Of a stretch of DNA of 64,000 bases, positions 18,173 to 25,457 are shown piece after piece. This stretch comes from Pontibacter pamirensis (GTDB lineage: Bacteria > Bacteroidota > Bacteroidia > Cytophagales > Hymenobacteraceae), in NCBI RefSeq assembly GCF_010015475.1, contig NZ_SSNI01000032.1, forward strand, positions 1-64,000. Direction: 5' to 3'. The notes beneath the pieces were generated by a model. That model searched no databases and was not told the origin of the DNA. It saw only the letters and a list, made by a program, of their open reading frames with translations. Both the position numbers and the translations under genes were made by a program. Each line of letters starts with the position of its first letter. Position 1 is the stretch's first letter.

Positions 18173-19612
18173 TTAGAACTCAGCGTTCTGCGGCGTTCTC
18201 GGGAAAGGGATCACGTCGCGGATGTTGCCCATGCCAGTTACAAACTGCACCATGCGCTCAAAGCCTAAGCCAAAGCCAGCGTGTGGGCAGCCTCCGAAGC
18301 GGCGGGTATCCAGGTACCACCACAGGTCCTCTTCATGTATGCCTACGCCTTTCATGCGTTCAACCAATACATCCAGGCGCTCCTCACGCTGCGAGCCACC
18401 CACTATCTCACCGATGCCCGGTGCCAGGATGTCCATGGCGGCTACTGTTTTACCGTCGTCGTTCACACGCATGTAAAAGGCCTTGATGTCCTTCGGGTAG
18501 TCCGTCACGATCACTGGCTTTTTGAAATGTTTCTCCACCAGGTAGCGTTCGTGCTCGCTCTGAAGGTCTACACCCCAGCTCACCTCATACTGGAACTTCT
18601 TCTTCTTGTAGTGGTTTGAGTTCAGCAGGATATCGATGGCCTCGGTATACGTAACACGCTCAAAGCTGCTGTTCACCACAAACTCAAGCTTCTCCAGCAA
18701 AGTCATTTCCTGGCGCTCGTTCTGTGGCTTGCTCTTGTCTTCTTCTACCAGGCGCTGGCCCAGGAACTCGATGTCCTCGCGGTTGTTTTGCAGCGCATAG
18801 CGGATGATGTATTTGATAAACTCCTCCGCCAGGTCTGCGTTCATTTTCAGGTTGTAGAAAGCCATCTCCGGCTCAATCATCCAGAACTCAGCCAGGTGGC
18901 GCGTGGTGTTCGAATTTTCAGCTCTAAAAGTAGGTCCGAACGTATAGATATCGCTGAAAGCCATGGCAGCCAGTTCTCCTTCTAACTGCCCGGACACCGT
19001 CAGGTTAGTGGCTTTGCCGAAGAAGTCTTCTTCAAAGTTGATTTTGCCTTCCTCGGTGCGTGGTGGGTTATCCAGGTCCAGCGTCGTCACGCGGAACATC
19101 TCACCGGCACCCTCAGCATCAGAAGCGGTTACGATGGGTGTATGCATGTATACGAACCCCTTCTCGTTAAAGAACCTGTGTACCGCAAAAGCCAGTGAGT
19201 TACGCACTCTGAAAACTGCCCCAAACGTGTTCGTGCGGAAGCGCAGGTGCGCGATTTCACGCAGGAACTCCAGCGAGTGCGCTTTCTTCTGCAGCGGGTA
19301 AGTCTCCGGGTCGGCTTTGCCCAGCACTTCAATAGCGCTGGCCTGAATCTCGTAGGCCTGTCCCTTGCCCTGCGATGCCACCAACTCACCGGTCACAGCA
19401 ATGGCCGCACCTGTAGTTACATCCTTCAGAACCTCTTCGCTGAATTTTTCAGTGTCGGCTACTACCTGTAAATTATGGATGGTGGAGCCGTCGTTCACGG
19501 CGATAAAGCTTACGAACTTGTTGCCGCGCTTGGTGCGCACCCAGCCTTTCAGCAGTACCTCTTTGCCTGCTTCGGCACCCGTTAGCAGGTCTTTTACTTT
19601 TGTGCGTTGCAT
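18173..19612 (-). CDS. asnS: Asparaginyl-tRNA synthetase
   Basis: Class IIb aminoacyl-tRNA synthetase charging tRNA-Asn, 479 residues. An N-terminal OB-fold anticodon-binding domain ([18 protein letters not shown], about residues 18-110) precedes the catalytic core with motif 2 ([19 protein letters not shown]) and motif 3 ([12 protein letters not shown]). The final [13 protein letters not shown] segment is the usual ending; AsnRS rather than AspRS is favoured by the [14 protein letters not shown] context and length. It is divergent from rpoN across a 335-nt gap that holds a 200-bp inverted-ended element. Confidence 0.96.
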   Translation of the reverse strand: MQRTKVKDLLTGAEAGKEVLLKGWVRTKRGNKFVSFIAVNDGSTIHNLQVVADTEKFSEEVLKDVTTGAAIAVTGELVASQGKGQAYEIQASAIEVLGKADPETYPLQKKAHSLEFLREIAHLRFRTNTFGAVFRVRNSLAFAVHRFFNEKGFVYMHTPIVTASDAEGAGEMFRVTTLDLDNPPRTEEGKINFEEDFFGKATNLTVSGQLEGELAAMAFSDIYTFGPTFRAENSNTTRHLAEFWMIEPEMAFYNLKMNADLAEEFIKYIIRYALQNNREDIEFLGQRLVEEDKSKPQNERQEMTLLEKLEFVVNSSFERVTYTEAIDILLNSNHYKKKKFQYEVSWGVDLQSEHERYLVEKHFKKPVIVTDYPKDIKAFYMRVNDDGKTVAAMDILAPGIGEIVGGSQREERLDVLVERMKGVGIHEEDLWWYLDTRRFGGCPHAGFGLGFERMVQFVTGMGNIRDVIPFPRTPQNAEF

Positions 19613-19638
19613 GTGTTCGGTTATAATAGAGTATTAGC

Positions 19639-19838
19639 ACACAAGTAGCAGGATACAAGACGAACGGACTATTTGTACCTTCTGATTCGCATAGTCCGGT
19701 AGGCGGCACAGGTGTTATCCTGAACAAGCATAACGGTATGAGGTGTTACTGTTACAATACGGAGTGTAACAGCATCCCCTGCTCACGTAGGCAATTTATA
19801 GTAACAAAGTCTTGTGTCTTATATCCTGCTACTTGTGT
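19639..19838. repeat. 200-bp element with 23-bp near-perfect terminal inverted repeats
   Basis: Bases 19639-19661 and 19816-19838 are inverted copies of each other with 22 of 23 positions matching. Inside lie two further inverted repeats: CGGACTAT/ATAGTCCG (about 19665-19698) and CTGTTAC/GTAACAG (about 19747-19770). The right end also carries a direct repeat CTTGTGTCTT at 19811-19820 and 19831-19840. It fills the divergent asnS-rpoN gap. It could be a MITE-like insertion, or a structured leader; no open reading frame or target duplication is evident. Confidence 0.7.
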
Positions 19839-19877
19839 CTTCTTAAATTCCCTCAAAGTAACGATATTTTAACCTTT

Positions 19878-19910
19878 TTTGTAAATGCGAGTAAAATTAT
19901 CCTAAATTTG
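19878..19910 (+). promoter_or_regulatory. Probable sigma-A (Bacteroidota) promoter of rpoN
   Basis: A TTTG -33 element at 19878-19881 and a perfect TAnnTTTG -7 box, TAAATTTG, at 19903-19910 are 21 nt apart, the standard Bacteroidota spacing. The rpoN start codon lies 38 nt further on. Confidence 0.75.
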
Positions 19911-19947
19911 AATGTGCACTTAAAAGCATTTTTTCTCACATAAACTT

Positions 19948-21387
19948 ATGCAGCGACTCGATTTAAGACAACTTTTATCTCAGAAGCTATCGCCGCAGCA
20001 GATACAATTTATCAAGCTGCTGCAGATACCTACTGTTGAGTTAGAAGCGCGCATAAAAGAAGAAATGGAGATAAACCCTGCTTTAGAGGAGGGGCGTGAA
20101 GAATCTGCCGAAGAGTATAATGAGTCAGATGACTACGAAGGCGAAGAGGAATACGGCAAAGACGATGTTGATCTGAATGATTACCTGAATGACGACGAGA
20201 TAAGCGGCTATAAAATGCAGGGAGATCGCGGCGGTGATGATGAGGACAAGGAGATGCCGATAGCTATGACCTCTACCCTCACCGACTCGCTAATGGACCA
20301 GTTAGGCTTCCTGGACCTGGACGACAGGCAATATGCCATTGGGATGCAGCTTATCGGCAGCATCGACCATGACGGTTACATCCGCCGTGACCTGAGCGCC
20401 ATTGCCAACGACCTGGCCTTCTCGCAGAACATCGAGACGGGCGAAGAGGAGATTGAGCAGATGCTGCACCTGATCCAGGGCTTTGACCCTGCCGGTATTG
20501 CCGCCCGCGACCTTCCTGAGTGCCTCCTGATACAACTCGAGCGCCGGGAGCAGGATCCAATTACCGTACTGGCGGAACGGATTATTCGGGAGTCGTTTGA
20601 AGAGTTCACGAAGAAGCACTATCAGAAGATACAGAGCAAATTCAACATCTCGGAAGACGAGCTGAAGAAATCCATTGACCTGATTATCAGGTTAAACCCG
20701 AAGCCGGGTGGTGCGGGTGCCAGCATGACGCGGGTGCAGTACATTATCCCGGATTTTATACTCAATAATGAGAACGGGCAACTGCAGCTATCGCTGAATT
20801 CGCGCAACGCCCCTGACCTGCGCATCAGCCGCTCTTACTCCGACATGTTTGATGCCTATGACAAGTCAGACAAAAAGGATAAGAAGCTGAAGGAGACGGT
20901 GACCTTTGTGAAGCAGAAGCTGGATGCCGCCAAGTGGTTTATAGATGCTATCAGGCAGCGCCAGAACACGCTGCTGCGCACTATGGAGGCCATCATCAAA
21001 TACCAGCACAACTTTTTCCTGGAGGGCGACGAAAGCGAACTGCGCCCGATGATTCTGAAAGACATTGCCGAGGAAATTGGGATGGATATCAGTACCGTGA
21101 GCCGCGTGGCCAACAGCAAAGCCGTGCAGACAGAGTTCGGTATTTACCCGCTCAAGTACTTCTTCTCAGAGGGTATAGCCACTGATTCCGGCGAGGACGC
21201 CAGCAGCCGCGAGGTAAAGCACATCCTGAAAGAGATAATTGAAGGTGAGAGCAAGCGCAAGCCACTCTCTGATGAGAAAATTGAGAAGATGCTGAACGAC
21301 AAAGGCTATAACATTGCCCGCCGTACCGTCGCCAAATACCGGGAGCAGCTCAACATACCCGTAGCCCGCCTGCGCAAAGAGTTGTAG
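19948..21387 (+). CDS. rpoN: RNA polymerase sigma-54 factor
   Basis: Sigma-54 directs RNA polymerase to -24/-12 promoters that need AAA+ activators. The 479-residue product has the glutamine-rich activator-interacting region I (LRQLLSQKLSPQQIQFIKLLQIP), an acidic region II (about 45-100), the core-binding domain, the helix-turn-helix (DISTVSRVANSK) and the RpoN box ARRTVAKYRE near the C-terminus. All three regions are present and full length. It is alone, preceded by a housekeeping-type promoter, and divergent from asnS. No sigma-54 activator gene is in the window. Confidence 0.97.
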   Translation: MQRLDLRQLLSQKLSPQQIQFIKLLQIPTVELEARIKEEMEINPALEEGREESAEEYNESDDYEGEEEYGKDDVDLNDYLNDDEISGYKMQGDRGGDDEDKEMPIAMTSTLTDSLMDQLGFLDLDDRQYAIGMQLIGSIDHDGYIRRDLSAIANDLAFSQNIETGEEEIEQMLHLIQGFDPAGIAARDLPECLLIQLERREQDPITVLAERIIRESFEEFTKKHYQKIQSKFNISEDELKKSIDLIIRLNPKPGGAGASMTRVQYIIPDFILNNENGQLQLSLNSRNAPDLRISRSYSDMFDAYDKSDKKDKKLKETVTFVKQKLDAAKWFIDAIRQRQNTLLRTMEAIIKYQHNFFLEGDESELRPMILKDIAEEIGMDISTVSRVANSKAVQTEFGIYPLKYFFSEGIATDSGEDASSREVKHILKEIIEGESKRKPLSDEKIEKMLNDKGYNIARRTVAKYREQLNIPVARLRKEL

Positions 21388-21561
21388 GAGCTGTGCCGCC
21401 GAACTGTATGTTCCTTTCACTCCAAAAGAATGTATGTCGTTCCTCTGCCATGTCAGTGTTACATGCTGATAGAGTATAGTGTCTTGCTACGTGCGTCGCT
21501 TCATCATAGCTAACCAAAGCTGCAGTTTATCACGTACACCCGAGAACATTAAATTACCGAC

Positions 21562-22545
21562 ATGAAAGTATCGTTTGAGGAGTTAAAAGCTGAGTTTGAG
21601 CGCGTGCTCTTAAAATTGGATTTTGAAGAAGAGCGGGCAGCAATGTGCGCGCGGATATTTGCCGGGAACAGCAGAGACGGGGTGTACTCGCATGGCCTGA
21701 ACCGTTTTCCAGTTTTTGTACAGATGGTGAAGGACGGGCTGATTGATGTAGATGCCGAACCTGAGAAAGTAGGGCAAAACGGTGTGACAGAGCAGTGGGA
21801 CGGCCACCTGGCACCAGGTATGTATACCGCCACAAAAGCAATGCAGCGGGCTATAGCACTGGCGAAAGAAAACGGCATGGGCTGCGTAGCGGTTAAAAAC
21901 ACCAACCACTGGATGCGTGCCGGAACCTATGGCTGGCAGGCGGCAGACGCCGGATGCATTGGTATTTGTGCCACGAACAGCATCGCCAATTTACCCCCCT
22001 GGGGCGGAAACGAACCCCGGTTAGGCAATAACCCACTCGTGGTTGCTATTCCTCGGAAAGAAGGACATATTGTGCTGGATATGGCCATTTCGCAGTTCTC
22101 ATATGGTAAGCTGCAGGAGTATGAGTTAAAAGGGAAAGAGCTACCGGTAGACGGTGGATATGATGAACAGGGACAGTTAACGAAAGATCCGGCTCAAATT
22201 AGAGAAACAGAGCGGAGCCTGCCAATCGGTTTCTGGAAAGGATCAGGGCTTTCGCTTGTGCTAGATGTATTGGTTTCTTCTTTAAGCGGTGGGCGCTCTG
22301 TAAAGCAGATTACAGAGGCAGGAAACGAAGCCGGCGTTTCGCAGTTTTTCCTGTGCATAGATGCCAGCAGCCTGGATGATTCTATCAGCAACCGCATTAT
22401 TGCATACACGAAAACCAGCGGAGTGATGGATGACGGGGGAGAGATCCGGTATCCGGGTGAAAGCTCTTTAGCCACACGGCACCGAAATCAAAAAGAAGGT
22501 ATTCCGGTAAATGAGGAGATCTGGAAGCAGGTTTTAGATTTGTAG
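21562..22545 (+). CDS. Malate/L-lactate dehydrogenase-family (Ldh_2) oxidoreductase
   Basis: A 327-residue NAD(P)H-dependent reductase of the Ldh_2 family, which includes malate, ureidoglycolate and 2,3-diketo-L-gulonate (YiaK) dehydrogenases. Recognisable features are the catalytic-His motif YSHGLNRFP (about residues 39-47), NTNHWMRAGTYG, and the nucleotide-pocket motif LPPWGG with ATNSIANL. The sequence most resembles the diketogulonate reductase group by the NHWMRAG segment, but the substrate is not certain. It stands alone, with 174 nt to rpoN upstream and no sugar-transport neighbours. Confidence 0.88.
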   Translation: MKVSFEELKAEFERVLLKLDFEEERAAMCARIFAGNSRDGVYSHGLNRFPVFVQMVKDGLIDVDAEPEKVGQNGVTEQWDGHLAPGMYTATKAMQRAIALAKENGMGCVAVKNTNHWMRAGTYGWQAADAGCIGICATNSIANLPPWGGNEPRLGNNPLVVAIPRKEGHIVLDMAISQFSYGKLQEYELKGKELPVDGGYDEQGQLTKDPAQIRETERSLPIGFWKGSGLSLVLDVLVSSLSGGRSVKQITEAGNEAGVSQFFLCIDASSLDDSISNRIIAYTKTSGVMDDGGEIRYPGESSLATRHRNQKEGIPVNEEIWKQVLDL

Positions 22546-22690
22546 AATTGCCTTGCTTATAGGAGGCCACAGCGCTGTGTCAGGAGATGTTCTTCTATGT
22601 ATGCTGATGTTCAGTGACTTGTGATGTATAACAGAAGGTGTGATGTCATACAAAATTTATTCAGTACTTAATTGATGCCTTCATACAGGC

Positions 22691-22730
22691 AACCATTCAT
22701 AATTCATCATTTGTAATTCATAATTTTATA
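22691..22730. repeat. AT-rich ATTCATAATTC intergenic repeat, copy 1
   Basis: The stretch is built from repeats of ATTCATAATTC and GTAATTCAT. Its first 15 bases, AACCATTCATAATTC, recur exactly at 43956-43970 in another intergenic gap. It immediately precedes the GTG start at 22733. Confidence 0.5.
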
Positions 22731-22732
22731 AA

Positions 22733-23353
22733 GTGAACCGTTCCCTTGCGCAGGTGCTGTCGGTTGTATTGCACCCGCTGTTGCTTCCGACTTACCTTTT
22801 CGCAGTCATACTCTACTACATGCCCACGGCTACCCTTACATTGCCCTACCAGATCCGGTGGATAGTGCTGTGCATGATCTTTTTTACCACGTTTATAATT
22901 CCGGGTGTGGCCGCCTACAGTATGGTGCGCCTCGGCCACCTCGATTCCATAGAAATGAACAGGCGCGAGCAGCGCAGCATGCCGCTGCTGTTTACAGGTG
23001 TCTGCTATGCCCTTACTTCCTATTTGCTGTATCGGGAGTCTACCTTTGATGCCATCTTTTACTTTGTGATGGGCATTATTGCCGCCTCTGTTTTCCTGAC
23101 ATTCATCATCTCGCAGTTCTGGAAAATAAGTGCCCATAGCATGGGTATGGGAGGCGGTTTAGGTTTGCTACTGGTGCTGAACTGGCTTGCCCCTGACGCC
23201 ATGATGGTAGGGCCTATTGCCCTGGGTATATTGCTGACAGGTGCCGTGCTTTCGGCCAGGCTGTCGCTGCACGCACATACACCCGCCGAGGTATATGGTG
23301 GTTTTGTAAGCGGGTTCTTACTGGCCGTTGCTGCAGCCTATACAGGCCTTTAG
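22733..23353 (+). CDS. PAP2-like multi-pass membrane protein
   Basis: A 206-residue membrane protein with about six hydrophobic segments. The C-terminal ARLSLHAHTPAEVYGGFVSGF resembles the last PAP2 phosphatase motif (Arg-x5-His then Asp/Glu-Val and Gly), while the first motif is not clear, so an inactive or divergent PAP2 relative is possible. Start is GTG 22733; the open frame has no upstream ATG. The function would be lipid phosphate metabolism if the relation holds. It converges with the outer-membrane-like gene at 23487, with a weak GTAGCAC/GTGCTAC hairpin (23422-23462) between. Confidence 0.65.
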   Translation: MNRSLAQVLSVVLHPLLLPTYLFAVILYYMPTATLTLPYQIRWIVLCMIFFTTFIIPGVAAYSMVRLGHLDSIEMNRREQRSMPLLFTGVCYALTSYLLYRESTFDAIFYFVMGIIAASVFLTFIISQFWKISAHSMGMGGGLGLLLVLNWLAPDAMMVGPIALGILLTGAVLSARLSLHAHTPAEVYGGFVSGFLLAVAAAYTGL

Positions 23354-23486
23354 TTATTCTTACTTTGTGTTAGAAATTAAAACGCGTGCTTTCAGACACT
23401 GAGGCATATTTGAATAGAATAGTAGCACTTTTCCCTGCTGTTAGCTGCCGCCAAGGTGCTACAAGTGCTCATTTGCAGCGCAAGAC

Positions 23487-24170
23487 TTAGAATGCATAGC
23501 CAACAGAGAGATTTAGCTGTGGTAAGGGCACAGCAAAAATAGCAGAGTTGTTTTCTGCTATTACCGCATGGCCTATAATGTGGTCTGTCAGGAGATCGCC
23601 TGCGTTATTGGCAAGGGCATACTTCACCCGCCCCCCAAATGCGGCGGCAACATCTGCCGTCAGAAGGCCCATCAGGTTAAACTGTATCCCCAGTTGGTAG
23701 CTAAGGTCGAGTGAGTGCTGGTACAGGCGGCCCACACCATGATAAGTTGGGGCGTCTGGTGACTGTGCTAACTGCTCAAAGACATCCTGCTCATAAGCCA
23801 GGAAGCGATACCCGAATAACGGGCCATGGAAGAAACCGAATGGACGGCCCTCGTTCTTCAAAGTATACTTGCGCTGGCTCATTCGAACAGACGCCCCTTG
23901 CACAGGTTGGCTTTCAGGAGTTGATCCGTCACCTTTCATATAAGTACTGTAAATGTAGCTTAAGCCAAACTCATTCGAGATGCGATGGGTGCGCATTTTC
24001 TCGTAAGCCAGGTATGCTTCACCAAGCTGTAACGGGTATACTTTCAGCACCCGGTCATAGGCCTTATCTATATTGAGTACTTCCTTATCGCTCTGTGCGT
24101 TGGCTATAAATGGTGCAAGTAGCAGCGCAGCGGCAGCTAATATTCGATAAATGCGAATTTTCTTAATCAT
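23487..24170 (-). CDS. Hypothetical exported, probably outer-membrane, protein
   Basis: A 227-residue protein with a cleavable signal peptide ending IANAQ. The rest shows alternating hydrophobic/polar stretches (FGLSYIYSTYM, LDLSYQLGIQFNLMGL, LNLSVGYAF) and a terminal aromatic Phe, typical of a small outer-membrane beta-barrel. No family name is certain. It is monocistronic; the 245 nt before its start contain no gene. Confidence 0.65.
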   Translation of the reverse strand: MIKKIRIYRILAAAALLLAPFIANAQSDKEVLNIDKAYDRVLKVYPLQLGEAYLAYEKMRTHRISNEFGLSYIYSTYMKGDGSTPESQPVQGASVRMSQRKYTLKNEGRPFGFFHGPLFGYRFLAYEQDVFEQLAQSPDAPTYHGVGRLYQHSLDLSYQLGIQFNLMGLLTADVAAAFGGRVKYALANNAGDLLTDHIIGHAVIAENNSAIFAVPLPQLNLSVGYAF

Positions 24171-24415
24171 TTTTCAGGGCTTACTATTGCTGGATTCTAT
24201 AAATAGTATATTTATATATTACATGTGTTATATACTATAGAAGTCTGATATTAGTTGAGTGATTTTAAGATTATTTTGCTATTTTCTGATAGCGTACTCA
24301 ATAGTGTTAACCGCTATACAGCTCAGACATAGCAAATTCCGGTAGCTCAGAGAAGGGCAGGGCGTAGAATTAGTTTGTTTGCACAATAACCCGAACACTC
24401 AATCACACCAGAGCT

Positions 24416-24754
24416 ATGAAGAAAATGCATCAACAGAACTTCTAATAGGCGCATTATTATTTGAAGTGGTTTCCTGCAACCAAGAGCAAGGTGCCGTAGG
24501 GGAAGCACAGGAAACGAATGAGCAACGGTTTGAAAACACTGCCATGGAAGATCGTAAAATCGACCAGGCAGAGTTCATAACGCAGGCGGCTTCAAGTAAT
24601 ATGCTGGAATCCAGTCGGGACAGCTAGCGGAAGAGAAAGGTCTGATAAAGGAGGTCAGAAACCTGGGGCAAATGATTATGGCAGATTATCACAGTTGGAG
24701 GAGACAGTAGGCGGTAATGGAACTGCGAGCTTAGGTACACCTACAGAGCAGTAG
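24416..24754 (+). pseudogene. Decayed DUF4142 lipoprotein gene
   Basis: A disrupted paralogue of the intact DUF4142 gene that follows. The reading starts at ATG 24416 (MKKMHQQNF then stop), continues in a second frame with a lipobox-like VVSCNQE and AEFITQAASSNMLE, then shifts near 24610 to a third frame reading GQLAEEKGLIKEV and LGQMIMADYH, and finally back to an ending TPTEQ with TAG at 24752. The assembled order matches DUF4142 (N-terminal FITxAASSNxLE then GxLAxEKG). At least three frameshifts make it non-functional. A hairpin terminator at 24778 still closes it. Confidence 0.75.
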
Positions 24755-24777
24755 ACTTAAATCTGTAACTTAATAGT

Positions 24778-24813
24778 AAAAGCATCTGTAAGTTTTATCT
24801 TGCAGATGCTTTT
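24778..24813 (+). terminator. Terminator after the DUF4142 pseudogene
   Basis: AAAAGCATCTGTAAG pairs with CTTGCAGATGCTTTT (14 of 15) around a 6-nt loop, ending in TTTT. It separates the pseudogene from the intact paralogue. Confidence 0.7.
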
Positions 24814-24835
24814 ATACTTTAAACCAACAGGCACC

Positions 24836-25405
24836 ATGAAAAAAACTATACTAACAGTGGTTTCCGCCACCGCCCTCTTATTTACCACTGCCTGCTCCCC
24901 CGACGATAGCATAGAACAGGCAACAGAGCAGAGCGTGCAGCAGTTTGAGGCAGCGGGTGTGGAAGGCATGCGAAACGATGCCTTGTTTGTCGCAGAGGCT
25001 GCCAGCGCCAGTCTGCTGGAGATGCAACTCGGAGAGGCTGCACAAGATGCGGCTGTAAGCCCTGAAGTGCGGGAACTGGCACAGGAAATGATGCAAGCCA
25101 ATCAGCAAATGCTAAACGAGCTGCAACAGATAGCCAGCCAAAGCAACTTTGTGCTACCCACTACACTGGGGGCCAGGCATCATGACATATACCAGGAAAT
25201 AACCGCCAAAACAGGTATTGCTTTTGACCTAGCCTATGTAAACCGCCTAAGCGATGAGCAGGAGGAGATTATAGAGCGCTACGAAGATATAGCGGAAAAC
25301 GGGCAGGCAATGGAGCTGAAGCAGTATGCCTCTAAGCAGTTGCCCCTGCTGCGGCGGCATCAGCAATTGGTGGAAGCGCTGGAGGAAAAGATAAAGAATG
25401 CATAA
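24836..25405 (+). CDS. DUF4142 lipoprotein
   Basis: A 189-residue lipoprotein precursor. The signal peptide ends FTTACS, giving a lipobox with Cys about residue 20. The mature part is helical, ferritin-like DUF4142: DALFVAEAASASLLEMQLGEAAQD, then QEMMQANQQMLNELQQIA, then a C-terminal helix rich in Gln/Leu. I take ATG 24836 because the signal peptide begins there; an in-frame TTG lies 36 nt upstream. Family function is unknown (predicted outer-membrane lipoprotein). A damaged paralogue lies directly upstream, and a strong terminator follows. Confidence 0.88.
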   Translation: MKKTILTVVSATALLFTTACSPDDSIEQATEQSVQQFEAAGVEGMRNDALFVAEAASASLLEMQLGEAAQDAAVSPEVRELAQEMMQANQQMLNELQQIASQSNFVLPTTLGARHHDIYQEITAKTGIAFDLAYVNRLSDEQEEIIERYEDIAENGQAMELKQYASKQLPLLRRHQQLVEALEEKIKNA

Positions 25406-25442
25406 AAAAAGGAGCGGCTGTTTAATGCCGCTCCTTTTTTTA
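25404..25442 (+). terminator. Terminator after the DUF4142 gene
   Basis: AAAAAAAGGAGCGGC pairs with GCCGCTCCTTTTTTT across a short loop, starting at the stop codon. It is symmetric and probably also terminates uvrA from the other strand. Confidence 0.88.
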
Positions 25443-25457
25443 ATATATGCTGATGAC

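Noticed and set aside
24379-24627. Open frame as an intact 82-residue gene
   Set aside because: Its useful parts match DUF4142 only in pieces across shifting frames, so I treat the region as a pseudogene.
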